Positions 41,385-49,840 of a stretch of DNA of 64,000 bases are shown here, piece after piece. The position numbers and the translations under genes were made by a program. The DNA comes from JBCCXL01 sp039191605. Lineage in GTDB: Bacteria; Acidobacteriota; Thermoanaerobaculia; Multivoradales; JAHZIX01. The notes under the pieces were generated by a model, which ran no database searches, was not told the DNA's origin, and saw only the letters and a program-made list of their open reading frames with translations. Position 1 is the first letter of the stretch; every line of letters begins with the position of its first letter. The DNA lies in assembly GCA_039191605.1 (NCBI GenBank), contig JBCCXL010000007.1:234268-298267 (forward strand), in the 5' to 3' direction.

Positions 41385-42272
41385 ATGATCTGGACCCGAA
41401 GCTTCCCGAGATTAGCCCGCGGCCGAGGAGCGAAGACAGCGTCCGCTGGCCTCGCCCTTCTGCTCGCTCTACTGCTGCTGGCGAGTACCGCCTGCCTTAG
41501 CTGGCGACAGGCTCCCGAGCCCCTGCCGGCGCTGGTCTACGCCGCTGCCGAGGAGCCTCAGGCGCTCATCCTGCTGCTGCCGGGGCTGCTCAGCGATCCC
41601 GAGGACTTTGACCGCCATGGCTTTGTCGAAGCGATCCAGCGGGCGAGGCCGAATGCCGAGGTTCGGGCGCTGGATCTCCATCCTGGCTACTACCGAGACG
41701 GGGTTGCCGAAGAGCGAGTGCTAGAAGACCACGTGCTCCCGGCGCGTCGGCGGGGGGTAGAGGAAGTCCAGCTGATCGGGATCTCCCTCGGAGGCTACGG
41801 CGCCGCCAGCTTTCTGAGCCGCTTTCCGGATCAGGTGGACGGCGCGATTCTTCTGGCTCCCTGGCTGGGGGAGCGGGAATTGGTAGAGGAGCTTCGGCAG
41901 GCTGGAGGTCCTACGGCGTGGCGTGCTGTGCAGGCTTCGGAGGTCGCCTTGGAAGACGGCCCGCAAGACGGCTCGGAAGGAGATCCCGCCGTCCAGCTAT
42001 GGCTCGACCTGGTGCCGCTTCTGGAATCGTCGAATCCCCCCAAGCTCTGGCTGGCCTACGGCGAGAGCGATCGCTTCGCCGGGGCTCATCGCCAGCTGGC
42101 GACGCTGCTTCCCGCTGAACGAACCCTGTCGCGGGACGGCGGCCACCGCTGGCGAGTATGGGAGCAGCTGCTGGACGACCTGGTGCAGGCGGGGGCTCTG
42201 AAGCCTGCTCTCGAGCTGAATCAGGACGCCATCGAGTCACCGCCCAGCGAGGAATCGCGAACGAATCCCTGA
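41385..42272 (+). CDS. Lipoprotein alpha/beta hydrolase
   Basis: A 295-residue protein with a lipoprotein signal peptide (lipobox LASTAC near residue 35). It has the nucleophile elbow GISLGGYG (Ser at about 127), the oxyanion-side LLPGLLSDPEDFDRHGF, a late acid region WLAYGESDRFAG and a candidate catalytic His in DGGHRW. It is therefore a likely esterase or lipase attached to a membrane. Convergent with glnS; no operon partner. Confidence 0.82.
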   Translation: MIWTRSFPRLARGRGAKTASAGLALLLALLLLASTACLSWRQAPEPLPALVYAAAEEPQALILLLPGLLSDPEDFDRHGFVEAIQRARPNAEVRALDLHPGYYRDGVAEERVLEDHVLPARRRGVEEVQLIGISLGGYGAASFLSRFPDQVDGAILLAPWLGERELVEELRQAGGPTAWRAVQASEVALEDGPQDGSEGDPAVQLWLDLVPLLESSNPPKLWLAYGESDRFAGAHRQLATLLPAERTLSRDGGHRWRVWEQLLDDLVQAGALKPALELNQDAIESPPSEESRTNP

Positions 42273-42349
42273 GCAGGGCGGATCTACTGAGGAGATCAGG
42301 AGCCCTTCAGCTCCCATCCCCTCAGCTCTTCATCCCCTGACAGACCGAC

Positions 42350-44833
42350 TCAACCCTCGTTGAGCGCCTTGGTCAGTAGGTCCCGAGTCACCTTGGGATC
42401 GGCCTTGCCGCCGCTGGCCTTCATCACCTGGCCGATGAAGAAGCCGAAGAGGGCCTGCTTGCCGCCGCGGTAGGCGGCGAGCTGTCCGGGGTTCTCGGCG
42501 AGGACCTGCTGGACCAGGGGGCCCAGAGAGGCTTCATCGCCGAGGCGCTGGAGGCCCTTTTCCTGGACGATGGCTTCGGGGTCGCCGCCCTGTTCTAGGA
42601 GCTCGGCGAGGACTTCCTTCGCCGCCGGTCCGGTGATGGTGCCGCTCTCCTGCAGGGCTACCAGCGAGGCCGCCTCGGCAGCGCCGAAGGGGAGGTCGGC
42701 AAGGGCTCGATCCTTGACGGCGCCCCGCAGCTCGTTCACCAGCCAGGCGGCGAGAGGAGCGGGGGACTTCACCTTGCCGGTCTCCAGCCCCGCTTCGAAG
42801 AAGGCGGCGAGCTCGTCGTCTACCGCGATCACCGCGGCCTCCTGCACCGGCAGCCCTAGCTCGCCCTGATAGCGATTCCTGCGCTGCAGCTGAGCCTCGT
42901 TTCGGGGCTCCGGAAGCTGGGGCCCCTTGGGTGCGCTATCAGCGGCCTTCTTCTTTTCCTTCGGCTTCTGGCGGCGCTGGGGCGGGGGAGCTTCGCCCTG
43001 GTTCTGCTTCTGCTGCTTGGCCCAGGCGTCCCGCAGGGCAACGATGCGGTTGTAGATCGGGCGGCCCAGCTCCTCGGTGGATTCCGGCTCGAGATAGAAG
43101 TAGCCGTGGCGCTCGAATTGGAAGCGGGAGCCGGGCTCGGCCGTCGCTACCGAGGGCTCCAGCCGGGCGTTGGGGAAGGAGCGCAGAGAATCGGGGTTCA
43201 GGTGGCGGAAGAAGGCGGGGGTTTCGTCCTCCTTGGCGCTGCTGGCGGCGGATTCTTCCGCGCCGCCGAGGGCCTCCGCGGCGCGATCACCGTCATCCGT
43301 CGCGCCTTCGGTCGCCTCGCCTTCGTCCTCGCCTTCGGCCGCGGTGACGGTGGCGTCGGGCCGCTCGACGGAGAAGAGTCGGTCATAGACCCGCACCTCC
43401 ACCGGGGCGCTGTCTTCGGCGCTCACCCAATGGATGGTGCCCTTCACCTTGCGACCGTCCGGGGCCTTGCCGCCTCGGGTCTCGGGATCGTAGGTGCAGC
43501 GCAGCTCCACTACCTCGCCGCTCTCGTCCTGGATCACCTCATCGCAGCGCAGGAAGTAGGCGTAGCGCAGGCGCACCTCTCGGCCCGGAGCGAGGCGGTG
43601 GTAGCCCTTCGGCGGCTCCAGCCGGAAGTCGTCGCGGTCGATGTAGAGCTCGCGGCGGAAGGGCAGCGGCCGGCTGCCTTCCTTGCCGATGTCCCGGGGC
43701 CAGTAGGGGGCGTCCAGCTCCTCGACCTGGCCTTTCGGGTAGTTGGTGATCACCACCTTGAGGGGATCCAGCACGCAGAGCACCCGCTTCGCCTCGGCGT
43801 TGAGGTCGTCGCGGACGCAATGCTCCAGCAGGCCGACGTCCACCATGCTGTTGGCCTTGGCGACGCCCACCCGGCGGCAGAACTCTCGGATCGCCTCGGG
43901 GCGAACGCCGCGGCGGCGATAGGCCGAAAGGGTGGGCATGCGGGGGTCATCCCAGCCGCTCACCACGCCGGCTTCCACCAGGGCCTTGAGCTTGCGCTTG
44001 CTCATCACCGTGTAGTTGATGTTCAGGCGGGCGAACTCAAATTGATGAGGGCGCTGATGGGGCCTTGCCGGCTCCTCCACGTGGTCGAGGATCCAGTCGT
44101 AGAGGGCGCGGTTGTTCTCGAACTCCAGAGTGCAGAGGGAGTGGGTGATGCCCTCGATAGCGTCGGAGAGGCAGTGGGCGAAGTCATAGAGGGGGTAGAT
44201 GCACCAATTATCCCCCTGGCGGTAGTGATGAGCGTGGCGGATGCGGTAGAGAATCGGATCCCGCATCAACATATTCGGATGAGCCATGTCGATCTTCGCC
44301 CGCAGCACGTGGGTGCCGTCGGCGAATTCCCCCGCCCGCATGCGCCGCAGCAGATCGAGGTTCTCCTCGACGCTGCGCTCGCGGAAAGGGCTGTTGACTC
44401 CCGCCTCGGTGACCGTCCCCCGGTTCTGGCGGATGTCCTCCAGACTCTGGCTGTCGACGTAGGCCAGCCCCTTGCTCACCAGCTCCTCGGCGAACTCATA
44501 GAGCCGTCCGAAGTAGTCGGAAGCGTAGAAGAGATTCTCTCCCCAGTCGTAGCCCAGCCACTGGATGTCCCGCTGGATCGCCTCGACGAAGGCGATGTCT
44601 TCGGTCGCCGGGTTGGTGTCGTCGAAGCGCAGATGGCAGACCGCGCCGGGGAACTCCTGCGACAGGCCGAAATTCAGCGAGATCGACTTGGCGTGGCCGA
44701 TGTGGGGAAAGCCGTTGGGTTCCGGGGGGAAGCGGGTGACGACCCGTCCGCCGTGCTTGCCCGCCTCCACGTCAGCGGTGATGAGGTCGCGGATGAAGTC
44801 ACGGGGCGTATCGCTGGCAAGATCGTGGCTCAC
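42350..44833 (-). CDS. glnS: Glutaminyl-tRNA synthetase with C-terminal YqeY-like domain
   Basis: An 827-residue class I synthetase charging tRNA-Gln. The signature HIGH is at 44-47 (FPHIGHAKS), MSKR near residue 284 stands for KMSKS, and the anticodon-binding barrels follow. Beyond residue about 640, a Lys/Gln-rich linker leads to a GatB/YqeY-type tail: PVQEAAVIAVDDELAAFFEAGL and FGFFIGQVMKASGGKADPKV. Similar fusions are known, e.g. in Deinococcus, where the tail helps tRNA binding. Normal GlnRS is about 550 residues. Presence of glnS suggests the direct route to Gln-tRNA. The linker carries acidic and Ala-rich low-complexity parts. Confidence 0.95.
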   Translation of the reverse strand: MSHDLASDTPRDFIRDLITADVEAGKHGGRVVTRFPPEPNGFPHIGHAKSISLNFGLSQEFPGAVCHLRFDDTNPATEDIAFVEAIQRDIQWLGYDWGENLFYASDYFGRLYEFAEELVSKGLAYVDSQSLEDIRQNRGTVTEAGVNSPFRERSVEENLDLLRRMRAGEFADGTHVLRAKIDMAHPNMLMRDPILYRIRHAHHYRQGDNWCIYPLYDFAHCLSDAIEGITHSLCTLEFENNRALYDWILDHVEEPARPHQRPHQFEFARLNINYTVMSKRKLKALVEAGVVSGWDDPRMPTLSAYRRRGVRPEAIREFCRRVGVAKANSMVDVGLLEHCVRDDLNAEAKRVLCVLDPLKVVITNYPKGQVEELDAPYWPRDIGKEGSRPLPFRRELYIDRDDFRLEPPKGYHRLAPGREVRLRYAYFLRCDEVIQDESGEVVELRCTYDPETRGGKAPDGRKVKGTIHWVSAEDSAPVEVRVYDRLFSVERPDATVTAAEGEDEGEATEGATDDGDRAAEALGGAEESAASSAKEDETPAFFRHLNPDSLRSFPNARLEPSVATAEPGSRFQFERHGYFYLEPESTEELGRPIYNRIVALRDAWAKQQKQNQGEAPPPQRRQKPKEKKKAADSAPKGPQLPEPRNEAQLQRRNRYQGELGLPVQEAAVIAVDDELAAFFEAGLETGKVKSPAPLAAWLVNELRGAVKDRALADLPFGAAEAASLVALQESGTITGPAAKEVLAELLEQGGDPEAIVQEKGLQRLGDEASLGPLVQQVLAENPGQLAAYRGGKQALFGFFIGQVMKASGGKADPKVTRDLLTKALNEG

Positions 44834-44854
44834 GAGAGGCGTCTCCGAGGCAGC

Positions 44855-45760
44855 TCAGAAGGAGTAGGTGAGGGCGACGGCGGTCGCCGTATCGGTATCG
44901 TCGATCATCGCCGGAACGTCGGTCTCGTGGCGCACCGTATAGGAGAGCTGAAGACCGATGGTCTCGGTGAGGCTAGCGTTGAGGGCGGTGATGCTGTCGA
45001 TGCTGGTGCTCAGATCGCCGTATTCGGCCACCAGGGTCTGCTGGAAGGTGGAGGTGGGGGAGAGGGTGACCTTCCAGCTGCCGAAGCCGCGGACGATGAA
45101 TTCGTTCTCGTCTTCTTGGCCCGCGGGCGCATCGGCGATCTCGCTCTGGCGAGCGCCGCCAGCGAGGGAGAGGTCCAGCTCGTGGCGCTCCGTTTTCACC
45201 ACCTGGCGCCCGATGCCCACAACCTCCCGCCACTGGCGTTCGAAGGCGCTGAACAGATCTCGCTCAAAGCCGATGAGGCCGAAGAGATAGACCTTTTCAG
45301 ACAGCGGCCAGCGGGCCTCGTAGAAGGCCTCGTAGCGCTCCGCGGTAGTCTCGCGATCTTCGGTGTTGACCTCCGCCCCGAACTTGAAGCGGTGCTCCCA
45401 GGTCTCGGTTCCGTAGATCGGCGCAATGGAGGCCTGGAGGCTCTCGGATTCGGTGTTTCCGGTATTGCCCAGGTAGGAGAGCATGGCGCTGCCCTTCCAG
45501 CCCTTGGACGGCGCCTCTTCCGCAAAGTCCATCGCTGAAACCATGTCTGCGTCTAGGTCTTGGGCATGGACGGAAGAGGGGAGGGCAAAGGGGACCAGCA
45601 GCAGCCCGAGGAGCAAGGCCGGGAACGAGGCCTGGAGCGAGAGCCGCAGCCAACAAGGCCTCGACGGGCTCCGGCGGGGGCCCTCGCTGGAGAGTGCCGA
45701 ACAAGGGGCAGACGAAGGCGAGAGGGAGTAGGCGGCAGGCGAAGAGGAGGAGGGGGACAT
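44855..45760 (-). CDS. DUF481 family outer-membrane protein
   Basis: A 301-residue beta-barrel candidate with a long n-region and signal helix (FPALLLGLLLVPFALPSSVHA, cleaved about residue 63). Then GWKGSAMLSYLGNTGNTESESLQASI, WEHRFKFGAEVN, a repeated Tyr/Glu strand pattern and a final strand VALTYSF ending in Phe, the outer-membrane insertion signal. This matches DUF481 (salt-induced outer-membrane proteins). It lies 21 bases downstream of nothing on the same strand except glnS, which begins just after its stop, so the pair may be co-transcribed. Confidence 0.85.
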   Translation of the reverse strand: MSPSSSSPAAYSLSPSSAPCSALSSEGPRRSPSRPCWLRLSLQASFPALLLGLLLVPFALPSSVHAQDLDADMVSAMDFAEEAPSKGWKGSAMLSYLGNTGNTESESLQASIAPIYGTETWEHRFKFGAEVNTEDRETTAERYEAFYEARWPLSEKVYLFGLIGFERDLFSAFERQWREVVGIGRQVVKTERHELDLSLAGGARQSEIADAPAGQEDENEFIVRGFGSWKVTLSPTSTFQQTLVAEYGDLSTSIDSITALNASLTETIGLQLSYTVRHETDVPAMIDDTDTATAVALTYSF

Positions 45761-45964
45761 CGTCGGGCTCCGGATAAGGGCTTCGTGAGATGGATCGAGA
45801 AAAGTTCGGAGCGGTGCAATCTATGGAGCCAGAGGCTCCGTAAGAAGGAGCGAAATTATCATAGGCGCGCTCTGACGTCGGGTAGCATCAGCCTGTCGGA
45901 GCCAGCGCTCATCCCCCATATCTTCATCGCTCCAGTACTTCACCGCTCCAGGAGGTTCTTGCCC

Positions 45965-46810
45965 ATGCGCCTCGCCTTGATCCAGCAGCCCGTCGGGGCT
46001 GATCGTCACCAGAACCTCGAAGCGGCCCTAGAAGCCATGGGGCGGGCCCGCGAGGCCGGCGCTGACGCCTGCGCCTTCGCCGAGCTCGCGGTGGACCTCT
46101 TCTTTCCCCGCTGCCCGGCGAGTCAAGGCCATTGCGCCGCGGAGGCCGCCGCGGTGGCGGAGCCGATCCCCGGGCCGACGACGGAGCGAGTGGCGGCACG
46201 GGCGCGGGAGCTCGGATTGGTGACGGTCTTCAACCTCTACGAGCGAGATGAAGAGGGACGAACCTTCGATTCCTCTCCGGTCTTCGACGCCGACGGCAGC
46301 CTTCTCGGCGTCACCCGCATGGTGCATATCACCGACTACCCCGGCTTCCACGAGCAGGATTACTACCATCCGGGAGACAGCGGGGCCCCGGTCTACGACA
46401 CCGCCGTCGGCCGCATCGGAGTGGCGATTTGCTACGACCGCCACTATCCCGAATACATGCGGGCCCTGGGCGTCGCCGGAGCTCAGCTGGTGGTGATTCC
46501 CCAGGCCGGCACCGTCGGGGAATGGCCGGAGGGTCTGTACGAGGCGGAAGTGCAGACCGCCGCCTTCCAGAACGGCTACTTCGCCGCCCTGTGCAATCGC
46601 GTTGGGGTCGAGGGCGAGCTGGAGTTCGCTGGAGAATCCTTCGCCTACGATCCCGACGGCAGGCTGCTGGCGAAGGCGAAGGTCTCCGAGGCGGATCTGC
46701 TGATCGTCGACTGCGACTTCCAGCGCTGCGAGAACTCCCACGCGCGGAAGCTCTTCTGGAGGGACCGCCGCCCGGAGCTCTACGGCCCATGGCTGGGGAA
46801 AAAGAGCTAG
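45965..46810 (+). CDS. Nitrilase-family carbon-nitrogen hydrolase with Lys-to-Met change
   Basis: A 281-residue member of the nitrilase superfamily, whose members use a Glu-Lys-Cys triad. Glu40 is in CAFAELAV, and Cys156 in VAICYDRHYPEYMR. The usual catalytic Lys lies in a KxH context (as in YRKxHI); here the same place reads TRMVHI, so it is Met119. The downstream PGFHEQDYYHPGDSG and CNRVGVE fit N-carbamoylputrescine amidase-type enzymes. Start ATG 45965 has AGGAGG before it. The Lys loss would normally abolish activity; it may be a pseudoenzyme or have another mechanism. Confidence 0.85.
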   Translation: MRLALIQQPVGADRHQNLEAALEAMGRAREAGADACAFAELAVDLFFPRCPASQGHCAAEAAAVAEPIPGPTTERVAARARELGLVTVFNLYERDEEGRTFDSSPVFDADGSLLGVTRMVHITDYPGFHEQDYYHPGDSGAPVYDTAVGRIGVAICYDRHYPEYMRALGVAGAQLVVIPQAGTVGEWPEGLYEAEVQTAAFQNGYFAALCNRVGVEGELEFAGESFAYDPDGRLLAKAKVSEADLLIVDCDFQRCENSHARKLFWRDRRPELYGPWLGKKS

Positions 46811-46861
46811 CTGCTTCGGGCTCGCCTTAGCGGAAAGGCCGGCTACCTTCATCAGGTCCTA

Positions 46862-46894
46862 ATGAGGCTTCAGCAGGCCCCAGCGAAGCCTCAT
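46862..46894. terminator. Inverted repeat between convergent genes
   Basis: ATGAGGCTTC (46862-46871) and GAAGCCTCAT (46885-46894) make a perfect ten-base stem. The right arm is repeated at 46913-46922 inside the end of the TPR gene, within a 20-base unit CCAGCGAAGCCTCATCAGGA at 46880-46899 and 46908-46927. It may act as a two-way terminator between the nitrilase-like and TPR genes, but no clear T-run follows. Confidence 0.4.
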
Positions 46895-48540
46895 CAGGAT
46901 CTAGGGGCCAGCGAAGCCTCATCAGGAGCCAGCGAAAGGAGCGCCGCAACCTCGGCCCGGGCGCGGCAAAGCATCTCCTCCTTCAGCCGCCCTTCGCGAC
47001 TTGCCGCGAGGATCAGCAGAAAGGCTCCTTCGGCGACCTTGGGGAGATCCAGCACCCGTAGCGTCGACCAGACAACGGTGGCTTTGTGGCCGGCCTCTCG
47101 CCCCTTTCCGAGCCTCATCTCCGCAATGGCGGCGTCCAGGGAGCAGAGGGCGAAGTCCTGCGCCGAGGCGAGACGCTGAAAGGCCCTGGCGGCCCGAAGC
47201 AGAGGGTCTAGGGCCGCAGCTGGCCGCTTCGAGAGCAGCAAGAGCCGGCCCTTCATCCAGCGATAGTGGGCCTCCCATCGCGGACTAGGGCTCAGCGATC
47301 GGAGCTGGCCTCGTTCTTGTTCCAGCCGCCGCAGGGCATCTTCCGGCTCCCCCGATTCTCCACGGTAGAGGGCAATGTTGAGGGCCGCGGCGCAGCGCAG
47401 CGCCGCCGGAAGCGGCCCTTTTGCTTGGAGCACCGCCTTTTCCAGCTCGTTCGCCGCCTCGCCAGACCGGCCGGATTCGTAGAGCGCAATGGCCGCCTTG
47501 AGCCGATAGCGCAGGCCGTCTTCGTGGGCTTTGAGCAGCTCGCAAAGGGTTCCCGCCGCCAGGGCGCGCTGACGTCCCTGAGGGAGCCGGTGGGTGTCCA
47601 GGCACCAGGAGGCCTCGAGCCCCATCACTCGGGCCAGCGCCAGGGGAGCTCCGCTGCCGGAGCGAAGCAGCCCGTAGGCTTCGCGGAAAGCCAGGCCTGC
47701 GGCGTCGTAGCGGCACAGCAGGCGCAGAGCGTTGCCCCGCTCCGCCTCGATCTCCGCCAAGAGATCCCGCAGCAGCGCGAGCCGCCAGCAGCGCCCGTCG
47801 AGGGCCTCCAGCGCCAGCTTCAGGACTACGAGTCGAGCCAGGCAGGCACGCTGGTGCTGGAGCTCAGCGGGCTCTCCGGGGCGTCGCAGTCGCCGCAACC
47901 AGAGAGCCGCTAAGGCCGGAGTGGCGGGACTACCATGGCGGTCTAGGGCCCGCATCGCGGGGCTGAGGGAAGTCTCCGCCGATCGAAACCGAGGAGAGGT
48001 TCGGGGAATGTCTTGGGCGAGTCCCTCGAGGTGGTCGGCGATCTCTTCTAGTCGCCGCGAGGAGGACGGATGCGCGGTGCCCTCGGCCCACAGGCTGCTT
48101 TGGGCTGCTGGGAGAGGGCTATAGAGCAAGGTGAGCGTCGAGCGAAGCCTCGGGCTTGGCTTGGGGCTACGCCCTGAGCTGGGCTGGTCACCGGAGGCAT
48201 CCTTCGCCGTCTCCCTCGCATTTCGCAAAGGCTCCTCTACTGACTCCTCTGTGCAGTCCTCTACGCACTCTTGTATACGCTCTTCTATAAGGTAGTGAAG
48301 CGCTCGCTGAAGCAGGGTGCGGCGGGTTTTCCAGCAGGCCTCGGCAAGAGATCCCAGCAGCTCCTCAACGACGGGAATCGGGGCTGAATCTTCTTGTAGA
48401 TAGCGGAGAAAGCCGGGAAAGCTTGAGTCCCCAGGGCCATGGTGAATTAGCTCAGTCAGCGTGAATGAGCTTTTCTGCTGGCTGGCGGTAGGCCAAGGGG
48501 TTGCGCTGGTCCATGGAGACAAGCTGGGCGAAGTAGGCAA
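46894..48540 (-). CDS. TPR-like protein downstream of the IDP-repeat peptide
   Basis: A protein of up to 548 residues, mainly helical, with repeats such as YDAAGLAFREAYGLLRS, SGRSGEAANELEKAVLQA, and GEPEDALRRLEQERG in its second half, matching the TPR/Sel1-type pattern. The first 130 residues include a disordered Ser/Thr/Pro/Glu part. There is no signal peptide, so it is probably cytoplasmic. The start is unsure: TTG 48540 is the first codon after an in-frame stop and has no good ribosome site, and no ATG follows until residue about 191. The C-terminal codons lie in a 20-base repeat. It follows the IDP-repeat peptide gene on the same strand. Confidence 0.65.
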   Translation of the reverse strand: MPTSPSLSPWTSATPWPTASQQKSSFTLTELIHHGPGDSSFPGFLRYLQEDSAPIPVVEELLGSLAEACWKTRRTLLQRALHYLIEERIQECVEDCTEESVEEPLRNARETAKDASGDQPSSGRSPKPSPRLRSTLTLLYSPLPAAQSSLWAEGTAHPSSSRRLEEIADHLEGLAQDIPRTSPRFRSAETSLSPAMRALDRHGSPATPALAALWLRRLRRPGEPAELQHQRACLARLVVLKLALEALDGRCWRLALLRDLLAEIEAERGNALRLLCRYDAAGLAFREAYGLLRSGSGAPLALARVMGLEASWCLDTHRLPQGRQRALAAGTLCELLKAHEDGLRYRLKAAIALYESGRSGEAANELEKAVLQAKGPLPAALRCAAALNIALYRGESGEPEDALRRLEQERGQLRSLSPSPRWEAHYRWMKGRLLLLSKRPAAALDPLLRAARAFQRLASAQDFALCSLDAAIAEMRLGKGREAGHKATVVWSTLRVLDLPKVAEGAFLLILAASREGRLKEEMLCRARAEVAALLSLAPDEASLAPRS

Positions 48541-48692
48541 GGAAGGGGAGTGCTAGCAAAGGGAGAAGAAGGAAGGGCGAAGATAGCACTCGAAATATCT
48601 TCTGAGGAGAAAAAATAATGGACAGGGGATCTATGGCTCCCCTAGGGATTCGGTTGCTGTCGGGGATTGGGGCTTAAGACATCGATTCATGA

Positions 48693-48717
48693 GGCCCGAG
48701 GGAAAGCCCCCCGGGCC
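48693..48717 (-). terminator. GC-rich hairpin after the peptide gene
   Basis: GGCCCGAGGG and the complementary CCCCCGGGCC arms fold around an AAAG loop, with one mismatch, seven bases beyond the peptide gene stop on the minus strand. No U-run follows, so it is an attenuator or RNA-stabilising hairpin rather than a strong intrinsic terminator. Confidence 0.4.
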
Positions 48718-48724
48718 ATGGGAC

Positions 48725-48910
48725 CTAGCTATCGGGATCGATGGAAGGGCCGAGGTCAGGGCGCAGATCCTGCGTGCCGTTGGGGTCGATCCCGGGGCCG
48801 ACGTCTCCGGGCAGGGAGAAGTAGCCGAAGGGGTCGATGCTCAGCCCAAGGTCGGCCGGGGTGGCGGATTGCGAAACGGAGCGGGTGGAGCGGAACTGGA
48901 GAAGATTCAT
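48725..48910 (-). CDS. 61-residue peptide with three GxxIDP repeats
   Basis: The frame starts MNLLQFRSTRSVSQ and contains DLGLSIDPFG, DVGPGIDPNG and DLGPSIDPDS, three copies of the pattern D-(L/V)-G-(L/P)-(S/G)-I-D-P. No signal peptide, cysteine or membrane segment is present. The upstream purine run AAAGAGG is 12-17 bases from the ATG. A GC-rich hairpin follows the stop, and a TPR-like gene lies 184 bases on. Short leader-plus-repeat design resembles precursor peptides of modified natural products, but no modifying enzyme is close. Coding is supported by the repeat structure only. Confidence 0.5.
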   Translation of the reverse strand: MNLLQFRSTRSVSQSATPADLGLSIDPFGYFSLPGDVGPGIDPNGTQDLRPDLGPSIDPDS

Positions 48911-49108
48911 CACAGGATTTGCCTCTTTGGTGTGGATTGAGCCTTGGGAAAGCCGCCGAATGCGGCCTTCGGAGGCGATTAGTTTTGTCAAAAAAGAACT
49001 ATTGAGGCAAGTTCTGGTAGAGAGCGACAAGAAATAGCGAGACTCTTCAGCTAGCGCCGGCCGTGAGTTGCGTTCCCTAACGCCTACCGCCAGGGCGCTG
49101 AAACGAGA
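48911..49108. other. Leader of the peptide gene
   Basis: About 200 bases upstream of the peptide start. On the minus strand there is a TTGACA at 48991-48986 that could be a -35 box, with no clear -10, and a CCGAA/TTCGG hairpin. Nothing else is recognisable. Confidence 0.3.
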
Positions 49109-49135
49109 AAGGCCCACCCTTTAAGGGTGAGCCTT
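49109..49135 (-). terminator. Intrinsic terminator of the Cys-rich protein gene
   Basis: AAGGC and CACCCT arms pair with GCCTT and AGGGTG around a TTA loop, one C/A mismatch. On the minus strand the stem is followed by TTTCTCGTTTC, a U-rich tail. It lies 77 bases beyond the stop of the Cys-rich gene. Confidence 0.65.
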
Positions 49136-49211
49136 GAGCTCTGGCATGCCTGAAGATCAGGTCGATCCAGAGAAGCCCTCGAGCTACCTCGGGGCTCGGT
49201 CGCCGCGAGAC

Positions 49212-49685
49212 TTAGAAGTAGCGGCAGGTACCGTCCATGGCGCAATAGGCCTGGCTGGCGGAGGGGCATTCCTGCTGGCAGTCGTAGTCGTCGTTGCAGT
49301 CCGACTCGCCGCAGGCCGGGCCGCCAGAGCCGGTGCCGCCGAAGATGTAGACGCAGGTGTAGTTCGCCGAGCAGAAAGCATCATTGGCGGAAGGGCACTC
49401 GGTCTGGCATTGGGAGTCGCTGAAACAATCGGACTCACCGCAGGTCAGCGGGCGGGCCTCGGCGCCCTGCATCCCCGCCGGTAGCTCGACGGCGTCAGCG
49501 GCCGCGGCGCCCTGATCGCAGGCGTCGGCGGAGGCGATGATGTTCATCCATGCCTCTTGCACGCTCGCCGGCTGGTACTCATCGGCGTGGGCTTCATCGG
49601 CGTGGGCGAGATTCGGTGCAGACAGGCAGAGGAGCAGGGCAAGACAGGCGCAGAGTAGGGGAGCGAAAGCGGAAAGCTTCTTCAT
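49212..49685 (-). CDS. Secreted Cys-rich two-repeat protein
   Basis: A 157-residue protein whose ATG 49685 is preceded by AGGAGG six bases upstream. A signal peptide (LCACLALLLCLSAPNLAHA) is followed by an acidic spacer and two copies of a 32-residue Cys-rich unit: CGESDCFSDSQCQTECPS... ending near CVY, and CGESDCNDDYDCQQECPS... ending near CRY. Each has six cysteines in matching spacing, so disulfide knots or metal binding in the periplasm or outside are likely. It has its own terminator. Function unknown. Confidence 0.8.
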   Translation of the reverse strand: MKKLSAFAPLLCACLALLLCLSAPNLAHADEAHADEYQPASVQEAWMNIIASADACDQGAAAADAVELPAGMQGAEARPLTCGESDCFSDSQCQTECPSANDAFCSANYTCVYIFGGTGSGGPACGESDCNDDYDCQQECPSASQAYCAMDGTCRYF

Positions 49686-49840
49686 GATGTCCTCCTGAGA
49701 CATGCGGATCATTAGTTCGCGCAGAGGGCGCGATATATCGAGTTTTCGATAATTTGCAATCTCAGGATTCAGGAGTCAAGGGTACGGCCAGAGATTTCTC
49801 CCGGGTCTTGGGGCACCACTGGAAGATTCTCGCCGCTGTC

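Noticed and set aside
43106..45538. An 810-residue plus-strand frame opposite glnS and DUF481
   Set aside because: It is antisense to two clear genes on the minus strand and has no family motif.
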